Source: Streptomyces musisoli (GTDB lineage: Bacteria; Actinomycetota; Actinomycetes; Streptomycetales; Streptomycetaceae). From it: DNA of 64,000 bases. How positions within the stretch are numbered: position 1 is the stretch's first letter; the number at the start of each line of letters is the position of its first letter. The stretch lies in assembly GCF_016741855.1 (NCBI RefSeq), contig NZ_JAERRH010000007.1, positions 62,001 through 126,000 of the forward strand, read 5' to 3'. The position numbers and the translations under genes are program-made. The notes under the pieces are model-generated. The model saw only the letters and a list, made by a program, of their open reading frames with translations, was not told where the DNA came from and did no database searches. Shown in pieces: positions 18,194 through 26,854 of this stretch.

Positions 18194-18979
18194 ATGCGGT
18201 ACATCGACCTGTCGACCCCGATCGACGCCTCCCAGTGGGAGCCGGAGCCCGTCTCCCACGAGATCGTGACCCCGGCCGAGGGGGCACAGCAGATGGCCAG
18301 GGAGATGCGGGAGAACTTCAACCTGGAGTTCGACCCCGCCGAACTCCCCGACGGCGAGCTGCTGTCCATCGACAACCTCACGCTCAACAGCCACACCGGC
18401 ACGCACATCGACGCCCCCTCCCACTACGGATCCCGGGCGAACTACGGTGACGGCCGTCCCCGCAACATCGACGAGATGCCGCTGGACTGGTTCTTCCGGC
18501 CCGCGTTCGTGCTCGACCTCACCGACGCCGGCGTGGGCACCGTCGACGCGTCGGTGATCGAGAAGGAGCTGGACCGGATCGGCTACCAGCCGCAGCCGTA
18601 CGACATCGCGCTCATCAACAGCGGCGCCTGGCGCAACGTCGGCACGATGCAGTACTTCACCGACTTCGTCGGCCTGGACGCCTCGGCGACCGAGTTCCTG
18701 CTCGACCTCGGGGTGAAGGTCATCGGCACCGACGCCTTCAGCCTCGACGCCCCCTTCGGTCACATCCTGAGCACCTACGCCCAGACCAAGGACAAGAGCG
18801 TGCTGTGGCCGGCCCACTTCGCGGGCCGTGACCGCGAGTACTGCCAGATCGAGCGCCTGGCCAACCTCGACCGGCTGCCGCGGCCGTACGGCTTCAAGCT
18901 GTCCGCCTTCCCCATCAAGATCACCGGCGCGGGCGCGGGCTGGACCCGCGCGGTCGCCCTCGTCGACGACGAGGACTGA
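18194..18979 (+). CDS. Cyclase-family (PF04199) protein, MtmX/OxyN-like
   Basis: A 261-residue member of the metal-dependent cyclase/kynurenine-formamidase family, which in aureolic acid and tetracycline pathways (MtmX, OxyN) supports late ring closure. The metal motif NSHTGTHIDAPSHYG is complete: His67, His71, Asp73, His77. ATG at 18194 follows GGAGAG. It is the fifth downstream gene in the cyclase operon after the didomain cyclase, and a 21-bp hairpin follows the stop. A hydrolytic function is possible because the family is mixed. Confidence 0.82.
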   Translation: MRYIDLSTPIDASQWEPEPVSHEIVTPAEGAQQMAREMRENFNLEFDPAELPDGELLSIDNLTLNSHTGTHIDAPSHYGSRANYGDGRPRNIDEMPLDWFFRPAFVLDLTDAGVGTVDASVIEKELDRIGYQPQPYDIALINSGAWRNVGTMQYFTDFVGLDASATEFLLDLGVKVIGTDAFSLDAPFGHILSTYAQTKDKSVLWPAHFAGRDREYCQIERLANLDRLPRPYGFKLSAFPIKITGAGAGWTRAVALVDDED

Positions 18980-18994
18980 CGGCCCGCACCGCCC

Positions 18995-19038
18995 GGAACG
19001 AGCCGGGGCCGGTCCGCGGACCGGCCCCGGCTCGTTCC
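18995..19038 (+). terminator. Long palindromic hairpin after the cyclase-family gene
   Basis: Perfect 21-bp inverted repeat (18995-19015 and 19018-19038) with a 2-base centre, 16 bases after the stop at 18979. The next gene (19093) is on the same strand, so this hairpin probably attenuates or ends most transcripts before it. Confidence 0.8.
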
Positions 19039-19092
19039 CTGCCCCTTTCCCGCACCCATCCGCCCACGGCAACCCGACAAGGAGCCACCACG

Positions 19093-19557
19093 ATGACCAC
19101 GCTCACCGCGACCGCACCGGCCGTCGACCCGTCCCTCTTCGCCCAGCTCTACGCCGAGGTGCAGCAGTTCTACGCCCACCACTTCCACCTCCTGGACGCC
19201 GGCGCCGCCGAGGAGTGGGCCGCCACCTTCACCGAGGACGGCTTCTTCCACCCGGAGACGCTGCCCGTGCCGGTGTCCGGCCGTGCGGCCCTGGCCGCGG
19301 GGGTCCGGCGCACCCACGACGAGCTGGCGGCCGAGGGCGTGCAGCGCCGGCACTGGCACGGCATGGTGTCCGTCGTGCCGCGCGAGGGCGCCGAGGTACT
19401 CGACGTGCGCTGCTACGCGCTGATATTCAGCACCCCCCGGGGCGGCTCCGCCGCGCTGCGCATGACGTGCGTGTGCGAGGACGTGCTGGTCCGCGTCGAC
19501 GGCGCCTGGCAGGTCAAGGAGCGCCGCGTCACCCGCGACGACCAGCCGGCCGGCTGA
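19093..19557 (+). CDS. SnoaL/NTF2-like protein
   Basis: A 154-residue NTF2-fold protein (SnoaL-like). It shows an N-terminal helix FAQLYAEVQQFYAHHFHLLD, WAATFTEDGFFHPETLP, and a C-terminal sheet with VCEDVLVRVDGAWQVKERRV. Family members in aromatic polyketide clusters act as fourth-ring cyclases, hydroxylases or isomerases. ATG at 19093 follows AAGGAG. It is isolated between two long hairpins, so it may have its own promoter in the short gap before it. The exact reaction is unknown. Confidence 0.72.
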   Translation: MTTLTATAPAVDPSLFAQLYAEVQQFYAHHFHLLDAGAAEEWAATFTEDGFFHPETLPVPVSGRAALAAGVRRTHDELAAEGVQRRHWHGMVSVVPREGAEVLDVRCYALIFSTPRGGSAALRMTCVCEDVLVRVDGAWQVKERRVTRDDQPAG

Positions 19558-19572
19558 CCGCGGCCGCCGCAC

Positions 19573-19620
19573 GACACACCAGCGCCCCCGGCGGACATCC
19601 GCCGGGGGCGCTGGTGTGTC
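19573..19620. terminator. Bidirectional hairpin terminator
   Basis: Perfect 23-bp inverted repeat (19573-19595 and 19598-19620) with a 2-base centre, between the convergent SnoaL-like gene (+) and ABC permease (-). Confidence 0.88.
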
Positions 19621-19634
19621 GGGGTCAGGCCGTC

Positions 19635-20501
19635 TCAGCCGAGCACGCGGCGCCGGAAGTTGCGCAGCGCCAGGCCGCCCAGCAGCACGACACCGCCGGC
19701 CTCCGCGAGCAGGAACGCCCACACGGGCATGTGCCCGACCTCCGGGGTGAGCGAGGCGCGCAGCCCCTCGCCCATGTACACCACGGGGTTGAGCAGCGTC
19801 AGGTACTGGAGCCAGGGCACCGCCTTCAGGGCCGACCAGGGGAAGTACACGCAGCCGAGCACGGTCAGCGGCGTGATCACGGCCGCGAACAGGTGCTGCA
19901 CCTTCTGCACGTCGAACAGCGTGCCCAGCAGCAGCCCGGTGCAGGCGGCGAGCAGGCAGGCGAGGCCGAAGGTGGTGACGAACAGCGGCCAGTCGTGGAC
20001 GTGCACGTCCGGGGCCTGCCCGCCGGCGTGCACGAGCAGCACCACGGGGAACACCACCAGGCCCGCCAGCATCGCCTGGATGGCGGCGGACACGATCTTC
20101 TGCGCGGCGATCACCCACAGCGGCACCGGCGCCAGCGCCCGGTCCTCCATCTGCTTGGTGTACGTCAGCTCCATCAGCAGCGGGATCATCACCGCGGTGA
20201 TGCCCTGCACGGCGATGGTGATGGCCACCAGGCCCGGCACCAGCACCGTGGTGAACTTCGGGGCGCCCGGCTGGTCCCCGCCGAAGCCGCCGGCCAGCCC
20301 GATCTTCGGCAGGACGTAGGCGAACCCGAAGGTGAACGCGAGCGGCTGCATCACGGCACGCAGCACCAGCGAGCCCAACTGCCGCCGGGTGACCCGCAGA
20401 TCACGGCTGAGCAGCGCGGCGAAGGTGTGCAGCCCGGTCGACAGCCGCCCGCTGCGCGCGGGCGTCGCCGTCGCGGTGGGGGAAGCGATGGTCGTGGTCA
20501 T
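19635..20501 (-). CDS. ABC-2 type exporter permease (DrrB-like), system 2
   Basis: A 288-residue ABC-2 permease with about six membrane segments (for example VLVPGLVAITIAVQGITAVM, AMLAGLVVFPVVLLVHAG, LFAAVITPLTVLGCVYFPW) and the ABC-2 loop MELTYTKQMEDRALAPVP. It pairs with the ATPase encoded upstream, whose stop overlaps its ATG (ATGA). The N-terminal 35 residues are Thr/Ala-rich and cytoplasmic. This is the closer match to the doxorubicin exporter type among the two systems here; it probably exports the glycosylated product. Confidence 0.85.
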   Translation of the reverse strand: MTTTIASPTATATPARSGRLSTGLHTFAALLSRDLRVTRRQLGSLVLRAVMQPLAFTFGFAYVLPKIGLAGGFGGDQPGAPKFTTVLVPGLVAITIAVQGITAVMIPLLMELTYTKQMEDRALAPVPLWVIAAQKIVSAAIQAMLAGLVVFPVVLLVHAGGQAPDVHVHDWPLFVTTFGLACLLAACTGLLLGTLFDVQKVQHLFAAVITPLTVLGCVYFPWSALKAVPWLQYLTLLNPVVYMGEGLRASLTPEVGHMPVWAFLLAEAGGVVLLGGLALRNFRRRVLG

Positions 20502-21454
20502 TCCCGGTACTCCCGTCCGGTCAGGTTGAGGAAGGCGGTCTCGAGGCTCGGCGGCAGCGTCGCGGCGTTGCGCACGGACAGGCCGTGGTCGCGTCCGACG
20601 GAGATCAGCTCGCCGAGCAGGCCGTCGGCGGGGGCCGTGGCGTGCACCCGCAGATCGCGGCCGTCCGCCTCGGCACGCTGCACGCCGTCCAGCTTCCCGG
20701 CGATCTGCGCCGCCGCGTCGGCCGGTTCGTCGAAGGAGACCGTGATGACGGTCTCGGCACCGGCACTGGCCTTGATGCCGTCGACGGTGCCGCAGGTGAG
20801 GACCTTGCCGTGGTCGACCACGGCGATCCGGTCGCACAGCTCCTCGGCCTCTTCGAGGTAGTGCGTGGTGAGCACGATGGTCTGCCCGGCCGCGTTCAGC
20901 TCCCGGAGCAGCTCCCACAGGTTGCGCCGCGCCTGCGGGTCGATCGCGGCCGTGGGCTCGTCCAGGAACAGGATGTCCGGCCGGTGCATCAGCGCGCGGC
21001 AGACCATGGCCCGCTTGGACTGACCGCCCGAGACATGGTCGTCGAGCCGGCCGGCCACCTCCGCGAGCCCGAACCGCTCCAGCAGCTCCATGGCCCGGCC
21101 GCGGGACTCCTTGGTGCTCATCCCGAAGAAGCGGCCGCGGAACTCCAGGTTCTCCAGCAGGCTGACCGCCCGGTCCATGGTGTTGGCCTGGGTGACCACA
21201 CCGATGTGCCGGCGGACGTCCACGGCCTGTGCCGTCACGTCGAACCCGGCGACCTCCGCGCTGCCGCGCGTCGGCACGATCCGTGTGGTGAGCATCCCCA
21301 GCGTGGTGGATTTCCCGGCTCCGTTCGGCCCGAGGAGCCCGAAGAACTCGCCCTGCCGCACCTCCAGGTCCAGCCCGTCCACGGCGTGCACGGGCCGGCC
21401 GCCGCTGGTGTACGTCTTGTGTAGTCCTGTCGTGCGGATGGCCGCGTCCGTCAT
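20498..21454 (-). CDS. ABC exporter ATP-binding protein (DrrA-like), system 2
   Basis: A 318-residue ABC ATPase with Walker A GPNGAGKSTT, signature VSGGQSKRAM, Walker B DILFLDEPTAAID, and the ETAFLNLTGREYRE C-terminal tail typical of DrrA-family drug-export ATPases. ATG at 21454. It is coupled to the permease by an ATGA overlap and is divergent from the glycosyltransferase at 21655, sharing a 200-base control region with SARP-like repeats. Co-control with the sugar-transfer operon would tie efflux to product formation (inference). Confidence 0.9.
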   Translation of the reverse strand: MTDAAIRTTGLHKTYTSGGRPVHAVDGLDLEVRQGEFFGLLGPNGAGKSTTLGMLTTRIVPTRGSAEVAGFDVTAQAVDVRRHIGVVTQANTMDRAVSLLENLEFRGRFFGMSTKESRGRAMELLERFGLAEVAGRLDDHVSGGQSKRAMVCRALMHRPDILFLDEPTAAIDPQARRNLWELLRELNAAGQTIVLTTHYLEEAEELCDRIAVVDHGKVLTCGTVDGIKASAGAETVITVSFDEPADAAAQIAGKLDGVQRAEADGRDLRVHATAPADGLLGELISVGRDHGLSVRNAATLPPSLETAFLNLTGREYRE

Positions 21455-21522
21455 GGCGGCGTCCTCCTTCGGGTGCGACTGCGCCGGTCTGGGCCGAGGC
21501 TGGGTCCGGGCAGTAGAGACCC

Positions 21523-21541
21523 GCTCCAGCAGGCCTGGAGC
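21523..21541. promoter_or_regulatory. Inverted repeat in the divergent control region (possible operator)
   Basis: GCTCCAG (21523-21529) and CTGGAGC (21535-21541) form a 7-bp inverted repeat with a 5-base spacer, located between the ABC ATPase (-) and glycosyltransferase (+) starts. Size and symmetry suit a TetR-type dimer site, but no such regulator gene is in the window. Confidence 0.35.
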
Positions 21542-21564
21542 CGACGGCCCCTCACCCGGCGCGG

Positions 21565-21593
21565 TCGAGGAGGGTTCGACACAGGATCGAGCC
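21565..21593 (+). promoter_or_regulatory. SARP-type triple heptamer repeat
   Basis: Three direct heptamers, TCGAGGA (21565), TCGACAC (21576) and TCGAGCC (21587), lie exactly 11 bases apart. This is the layout and core sequence recognised by Streptomyces antibiotic regulatory proteins. A weak -10-like GAGCAT follows about 8-9 bases after the last repeat, as in ActII-ORF4-dependent promoters. The start codon of the glycosyltransferase is at 21655. The operon downstream (21655 to 34484) is probably SARP-activated; the regulator gene itself is not in this window. Confidence 0.6.
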
Positions 21594-21654
21594 CGGCCCG
21601 GGAGCATCCCCCCGCCGAGCGGGGCCGGCCCGCGGCTGACGGAGAGGTCTCACC

Positions 21655-22899
21655 ATGCGTGTGTTGTTCACGGTGTCCGACTGGTCGGCGCACTACGCGC
21701 CGATGATCCCCCTGGGCTGGGCGCTGCAGGCGGCCGGTCACGAGGTACGGGTCCTGTGCACGCCCGCGCAGGCCGAGCCGGTCTCCCGGGCCGGGCTGAC
21801 CCCGGTGCCGCTGCTGGGCGGGCTCGACATGGTCACCCAGACGAGGCTGCTGTACTTCTGGGACGCGCAGGCCGGCCGGCGCCCCTACCCGGGCCTGCCG
21901 CTGCACCCGGTCACCGGCGAGGAGCTGGCCTCGCTGGACGACTTCGACTTCCCCGCCTGGGCCCGGGAGAACAAGCGGGAGATCGCCACCGCGGTCAAGG
22001 GCAACTACGAGGGGACGCTGGACTTCGCCCGCCGCTGGGGCGCCGATCTCGTCGTCCACGACCCGCTGGCCGTGGAGGGCCTGCTGGCCGCGAAGGTCAC
22101 CGGGGTGCCCGCGGTGCTGCACGCCTGGGGCCCGGTCGGCACCGACGAGGAGGAGCCGGCGCTGCGGCTGCTGCCCGAGGACCCCGCGGGCTTCTTCCCC
22201 CGCCACGGCGTCGGCGCGCTGGGCCCCGACCTGATCGAGCACGTCGTCGACCCGTGCCCGGGCGACCTGCGGCTGCCCACCCGCGCCCACCGGCTCCCGG
22301 TGCGCTACACGCCGTACAACGGGCCCGGTGAGATGCCGGCCTGGGTGCTCGAGCAGCCGGACCGGCCCCGGGTCTGTGTCATCTGGGGCAATTCGCTGAC
22401 CCGGATGTTCGGGCCGCGGTCGTTCATCGTGCCCGAGGTCGTCGCCGCGCTCGGTGAGCTGGACGTCGAGGTCGTCCTGACGGGCACCCCGCAGGACATC
22501 GCCGCGCTCGGTGAACTGCCCGCCAACGTACGGGCCTTCGAGCGCTTCCCGCTCCAGTTCCTGCTGCCGACCTGCGCGGCGGTGGTGCACCACGGCGGGG
22601 CCGGCTGCACGATGACCTCCGTCGCGGCCGGCGTCCCGCAGCTGGCGCTGACCTTCGCGGCCGAGCAGCAGGCCAACGGCACCCGGGTGGCGGCCGCCGG
22701 TGCCGGACTGCACCTGCGCGGCGACCTCGCCGACCGCGACACGGTGCGCTCGCTGGTACGGCGGCTGCTGGACGAGCCGTCCTTCGCGAAGGCCGCGCTG
22801 CACCTGCGCGAGGAGAACCGGGAGCGGCCCACGCAGGCCGCGCTCGTCCGTGAGCTGGAGCGCCTCGTCGCCGACCGCACGGCCGGCCGCGCCGCCTGA
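21655..22899 (+). CDS. GT-B deoxysugar glycosyltransferase (copy 3)
   Basis: A 414-residue GT1-type glycosyltransferase. The N-terminus is RVLFTVSDWSAHYAPMIPLG; the conserved acceptor-domain core VVHDPLAVEGLLAAKVTG is followed by the interdomain linker YTPYNGPGEMPAW and the donor signature VVHHGGAGCTMTSVAAGVPQL (HHGGAG near residue 310). ATG at 21655 follows GGAGAGG. First gene of the long plus-strand operon under the SARP-like repeats. It is similar along its length to the copies at 5267, 22986 and 30634, so these four look like recent paralogues specialised for different sugars. Confidence 0.9.
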   Translation: MRVLFTVSDWSAHYAPMIPLGWALQAAGHEVRVLCTPAQAEPVSRAGLTPVPLLGGLDMVTQTRLLYFWDAQAGRRPYPGLPLHPVTGEELASLDDFDFPAWARENKREIATAVKGNYEGTLDFARRWGADLVVHDPLAVEGLLAAKVTGVPAVLHAWGPVGTDEEEPALRLLPEDPAGFFPRHGVGALGPDLIEHVVDPCPGDLRLPTRAHRLPVRYTPYNGPGEMPAWVLEQPDRPRVCVIWGNSLTRMFGPRSFIVPEVVAALGELDVEVVLTGTPQDIAALGELPANVRAFERFPLQFLLPTCAAVVHHGGAGCTMTSVAAGVPQLALTFAAEQQANGTRVAAAGAGLHLRGDLADRDTVRSLVRRLLDEPSFAKAALHLREENRERPTQAALVRELERLVADRTAGRAA

Positions 22900-22985
22900 G
22901 CGCCGGCCGCGGTCCCCGCCCACCGATCACGCGGACGCCCGAAGCGGGCCGACGCCCGAAAACGCCCGAAGAAAGCGGTGCTCCC

Positions 22986-24269
22986 ATGCGCGTGCTGTTC
23001 ACGGTCTCCGACTGGCCGACCCACTACTTCCCGATGGTGCCGCTCGGCTGGGCGCTCCAGGCCGCCGGCCAAGAGGTCCGGGTGGCCTGCGCCCCGTCGC
23101 AGGCCCGCACCCTGGAACGGGCGGGACTCACCCCCGTACCGGTCCTCGGCGACCTCGACATGGTCTTCCTGAGCCGGTTCAAGAACCTCACCGACATCAA
23201 GGCGGGCACTTGGCGCTACCCGGGGCTGCCCGGCCTGCATCCCGACACCGGCGAGGAACTGGAGTCGCTCGACGGCTTCGACTTCGCCGGGTACGCGCAG
23301 GAGTGCAAGCGCAGGATCGCGGGCGAGACCGGCAAGGGACTGGCCGGCGTCCTCGCGTTCGCCCGCGCCTGGCAGCCCGACCTGGTCGTCCACGACCGGC
23401 ACAGCATGGACGGGATCTTCGCCGCCCGCGCGCTGGGCGTGCCCCATGTCGCCCACCTGTGGGGACCGGTCGGCACCGAGGAGGACGATCCCGAGCTGCA
23501 CCCGCTGCCCGTCGACTACACCCGCGCCTTCCCCCGGCACGGTCTGCCGGAGATGGGCCCCGGCCTCGTCGAGTACGTCATCGACCCCTGCCCGCCGAGT
23601 CTCGCCCCGCCGACCGGCGCCACCCGGCTGCCCGTGCGCTACGTCCCGTACAACGGGCCCGGCGCGATGGCGCCGTGGGCGCTCGAGCCGCCGGCCCGGC
23701 CGCGGGTGTGCGTGCTGTGGAGCAACTCGGTGGGCCGGACCTACGGCACCGCCTCCTACCTGGTGCCCCGGGTGGTCGGCGCCCTGGCCGGCCAGGACCT
23801 CGACATCGTCCTGCCGGTGCACCCCGACGACGTGGCCACGCTCGGTGAACTGCCGGACAACGTGCGGGTGGTGGAGCAGTTCCCGCTCCACCTGCTGCTG
23901 CCCACGTGCGACGCGATCGTGCACCACGGCGGCGCCGGGTGCGTGATGACGGCGGCCGCGGCCGGGGTGCCCCAGCTCGCCCTCACGTTCGGGCCGGAAC
24001 AGGACGCGGACGGGTCGCGTCTGGCCGCCACCGGCGCGGGACGGCACGTCACGGGCGACCGCGCCACACCGGAGCTGATCCGCTCGGCGGTCACCGCCCT
24101 GCTGTCCGACCCGTCCTACCGTGCGGCGGCCGCCCGGCTGCGCACGGAGAACGGCGCCCGCCCGGCCCCGGACCGGCTGGTGCCGGTGCTGGAACACCTG
24201 GCGTCCACGGGCCGCCTTCCGGCCACGCCCGCCGCGCCGCACACCGCTTCGCCGTCCGCCGCCGCCTGA
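22986..24269 (+). CDS. GT-B deoxysugar glycosyltransferase (copy 4)
   Basis: A 427-residue glycosyltransferase, paralogue of the gene 86 bases upstream. RVLFTVSDWPTHYFPMVPLG at the start, VVHDRHSMDGIFAARALG in the acceptor domain, NGPGAMAPWALEPPARPRV (linker) and IVHHGGAGCVMTAAAAGVPQ at the donor site are all present. It ends with a Thr/Ala/Pro-rich tail that the 21655 copy lacks. ATG at 22986 follows GAAAGCGG, a weak ribosome site. It is expected to add another deoxysugar; acceptor order cannot be inferred. Confidence 0.9.
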   Translation: MRVLFTVSDWPTHYFPMVPLGWALQAAGQEVRVACAPSQARTLERAGLTPVPVLGDLDMVFLSRFKNLTDIKAGTWRYPGLPGLHPDTGEELESLDGFDFAGYAQECKRRIAGETGKGLAGVLAFARAWQPDLVVHDRHSMDGIFAARALGVPHVAHLWGPVGTEEDDPELHPLPVDYTRAFPRHGLPEMGPGLVEYVIDPCPPSLAPPTGATRLPVRYVPYNGPGAMAPWALEPPARPRVCVLWSNSVGRTYGTASYLVPRVVGALAGQDLDIVLPVHPDDVATLGELPDNVRVVEQFPLHLLLPTCDAIVHHGGAGCVMTAAAAGVPQLALTFGPEQDADGSRLAATGAGRHVTGDRATPELIRSAVTALLSDPSYRAAAARLRTENGARPAPDRLVPVLEHLASTGRLPATPAAPHTASPSAAA

Positions 24270-24295
24270 CGGCCGCGCAAGAGAAAGGCAACCCG

Positions 24296-25384
24296 ATGAG
24301 CGGCCCACCCCAGCCGCCCCCCACCGACCGCCCGGACCCGACCGGCCGCCCGGACCCGACCGGCCGCCCGGACCCCACCGGTCGCCTGGGCCCCGCCGGC
24401 CCGGTCCGCCGGGGTCCTGCGGTCCTGGCCGCCGCCCCGCGCGTCGTCGTGCTCGGCGGCAGCGGTTTCGTCGGGCGGCACGTGTGTGCCGCCTTCGCCG
24501 CGGCCGGCCACGACGTGGTGTCCGTGGCACGGCGCGCCGTGACCGGCCTGCCCGGCGTGCACGGCGTCTCCCTCGACCTGCTGGCCGCACCGGAACCCGC
24601 CCTGGCGGGCCTGCTGCGCGACCTCGCGCCCTGCGTCGTGGTGAACACGACGGGCGCGGTGTGGGACGTGTCCGCACGGCAGATGACGGACGTCAACGTA
24701 CGCCTCGTCCGGCGCGTCGTCGCGGCCGTGGGCGAGCTGCCCGAACCGGCCCGGCTGGTCCACCTCGGCTCGGTCCACGAGTACGGCCCGGTCCCGCGGG
24801 GCACCACCCTCGACGAACACAGCCCGCCGCGCCCCGCGACCGTCTACGGCCGCACCAAACTGCTCGGCAGCCGCACCGTCCTGAACGCGAGCGCGAACGG
24901 CCGGCCGGCCGGGGTGGTCCTGCGCGTCGCCAACGCCGTCGGCCCCGGGCTGCCGCGCGGCAGCCTGCTGGGCCGGGTGGCCGAGCAGCTGAGCGCCGCG
25001 GCCGACCGCGGCACCGCGGCGGAACTGCGGCTGGCCCCGCTGCGCGCCCGCCGGGACTTCGTCGACGTACGCGACATCACCGAGGCCGTCCTGGCCGCCG
25101 CGCAGCGGCCCGTGGCGGGCCGGGTGTTCAACCTCGGCCGCGGCCAGGCCGTCGACGTGCGCCGCATGGTCGACGACCTGATCGCCGCCAGCGGCATTCC
25201 CGCGCGGGTCGTCGAGGAGGGCGGCGAGGCGGCCCGCAGCGCGGGCGTGGAGTGGCAGCGCGTCGACCACGCCGCCGCCCGCGAAGCGCTCGGCTGGGTG
25301 CCCCGCCGCCCCCTCCAGGAGTCCCTGCGGGCGCTGTGGGAGGCGACCCGGGCGGGCCGCGGTCCGACTTCAAGGGCTTCTTGA
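24296..25384 (+). CDS. NDP-hexose 4-ketoreductase/epimerase-like extended SDR
   Basis: A 362-residue extended SDR. After an unusual N-terminal extension of about 47 residues rich in Pro/Arg, it has VVVLGGSGFVGRHVCAAF (cofactor), HLGSVHEYGPVP (catalytic Ser region), a catalytic YGRTK (YxxxK) and RRDFVDVRDITEAV. The family includes NDP-4-keto-deoxysugar reductases (UrdZ3/LanZ3 type) and 4-epimerases. ATG at 24296 follows GAAAGG. It sits between two glycosyltransferases and the 3-dehydrase, which supports sugar-nucleotide reduction. The first domain could also start internally, since the repeat extension is not conserved in the family. Confidence 0.78.
   Translation: MSGPPQPPPTDRPDPTGRPDPTGRPDPTGRLGPAGPVRRGPAVLAAAPRVVVLGGSGFVGRHVCAAFAAAGHDVVSVARRAVTGLPGVHGVSLDLLAAPEPALAGLLRDLAPCVVVNTTGAVWDVSARQMTDVNVRLVRRVVAAVGELPEPARLVHLGSVHEYGPVPRGTTLDEHSPPRPATVYGRTKLLGSRTVLNASANGRPAGVVLRVANAVGPGLPRGSLLGRVAEQLSAAADRGTAAELRLAPLRARRDFVDVRDITEAVLAAAQRPVAGRVFNLGRGQAVDVRRMVDDLIAASGIPARVVEEGGEAARSAGVEWQRVDHAAAREALGWVPRRPLQESLRALWEATRAGRGPTSRAS
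24329..24382 (+). repeat. 18-bp tandem repeat encoding RPDPTG
   Basis: Three tandem 18-base units (24329-24346, 24347-24364, 24365-24382, the last slightly diverged) encode RPDPTG three times in the N-terminal extension of the SDR. Confidence 0.9.
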
Positions 25385-25534
25385 GCCCCGTGCACCACCT
25401 TTACCCGGGGCGGGCGTCCGGCACCGTGCCGGACTGTCCCGTGAATCAACCCCCGATGAAGAAGGACCCGGAGCCCGTGGCCCGGATGTCCGAGGCAGGG
25501 CCGCTCGGCCCACAGGCGCGCGGGAGGCGATGAG

Positions 25535-26854
25535 GTGAGCGGCGGTAAAGCGTTGCTGCTGGAACACGTACGCAAGTACCACCGGGAGACGGCGAGCACA
25601 CAGGAGTTCGTGCCGGGTGTCACTCCGCTGCTGCCCGCCGGGGCGGTGCTGGACGAGGACGACCGGGCCGCGCTGGTGGAGACGGCGCTCGACCTGAGGA
25701 TCACCTCCGGGGTCAAGACCCGTAAGTTCGAAAGCGCCCTGGCCCGAGCGCTGGGCCTGCGCAAGGCGCACATGACCAACTCGGGTTCCTCGGCGAACCT
25801 GCTGGCCCTCACCGCGCTGACCTCGCCGCACCTGGAGGACCGCCGGCTGGTCCCCGGCGACGAGGTGATCACGGTCGCCGCGGGCTTCCCCACCACGGTC
25901 AACCCGATCGTGCAGAACGGCCTGGTGCCCGTCTTCGTCGACATCGACCTGGCCACGTACAACACCACACTGGACCGCATCGAGGCCGCGATCGGCCCCC
26001 GCACCCGGGCCATCATGATCGCCCACACGCTGGGCAACCCCTTCCCGGTCGCCGAGGTCGCCCGACTGGCCGCCGAACACGAGCTGTTCCTCATCGAGGA
26101 CAACTGCGACGCCGTCGGCTCCCTGCACCAGGGACGGCTCACCGGGACCTTCGGCGACCTGAGCACGGTGAGCTTCTACCCGGCCCACCACCTCACCACC
26201 GGCGAGGGCGGCTGTGTGCTGACCGGCAACCTCGCGCTCGCGCGGATCGTCGAGTCACTGCGCGACTGGGGCCGCGACTGCTGGTGCGAGCCCGGCGAGG
26301 ACGACAAGTGCCTCAAGCGCTTCCAGCACCAGATGGGCACCCTGCCGTACGGCTACGACCACAAGTACATCTTCTCGCACGTCGGTTACAACCTGAAGGC
26401 CACCGACCTCCAGGGCGCCCTCGGCCTGACCCAGCTCGCCAAGCTCGACGACTTCGGCCGCGCCCGGCGCGCCAACTGGCAGCGGCTGCGCGCCGGCCTG
26501 GAGGGCACGCCCGGACTGCTGCTGCCCGAGGCCACGGAGGGCAGCGACCCCAGCTGGTTCGGCTTCGTGATCACCGTACGGCCCGACGCGCCCTTCACCC
26601 GCAAGGGCCTGACCGACTTCCTGGAGGCCCGGCGCATCGGCACCCGGCGGCTGTTCGCGGGCAACCTCACCCGCCACCCCGCCTACCTGGACCGCCCGCA
26701 CCGCGTCGTCGGCGACCTCACCAACAGCGACATCGTCACCGAGCACACCTTCTGGATCGGCGTCCACCCGCTGCTCACCCCGGAGATGCTCGACTACATG
26801 ATCGGCTCCGTCCGGGAGTTCTGCGGCGCGGACCGGCTGAGGCAGGCGTCATGA
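25535..26854 (+). CDS. NDP-4-keto-6-deoxyhexose 3-dehydrase (E1/SpnQ type)
   Basis: A 439-residue PMP-dependent, iron-sulfur 3-dehydrase that removes the C3 hydroxyl, the key step to 2,3,6-trideoxy or 3,6-dideoxy sugars. It has the aminotransferase fold, but the PLP-binding Lys is replaced by His (SFYPAHHLTTGEGG, His218-His219), the hallmark of E1, SpnQ and ColD. The [2Fe-2S] cysteines follow the exact E1 pattern C-x57-C-x1-C-x7-C: Cys191, Cys249, Cys251, Cys259. Start is GTG at 25535 after GGAGGCGATGAG. Its electron donor is not encoded here; general ferredoxin/flavodoxin reductases may serve. The stop overlaps the KAS III start. Confidence 0.93.
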   Translation: MSGGKALLLEHVRKYHRETASTQEFVPGVTPLLPAGAVLDEDDRAALVETALDLRITSGVKTRKFESALARALGLRKAHMTNSGSSANLLALTALTSPHLEDRRLVPGDEVITVAAGFPTTVNPIVQNGLVPVFVDIDLATYNTTLDRIEAAIGPRTRAIMIAHTLGNPFPVAEVARLAAEHELFLIEDNCDAVGSLHQGRLTGTFGDLSTVSFYPAHHLTTGEGGCVLTGNLALARIVESLRDWGRDCWCEPGEDDKCLKRFQHQMGTLPYGYDHKYIFSHVGYNLKATDLQGALGLTQLAKLDDFGRARRANWQRLRAGLEGTPGLLLPEATEGSDPSWFGFVITVRPDAPFTRKGLTDFLEARRIGTRRLFAGNLTRHPAYLDRPHRVVGDLTNSDIVTEHTFWIGVHPLLTPEMLDYMIGSVREFCGADRLRQAS

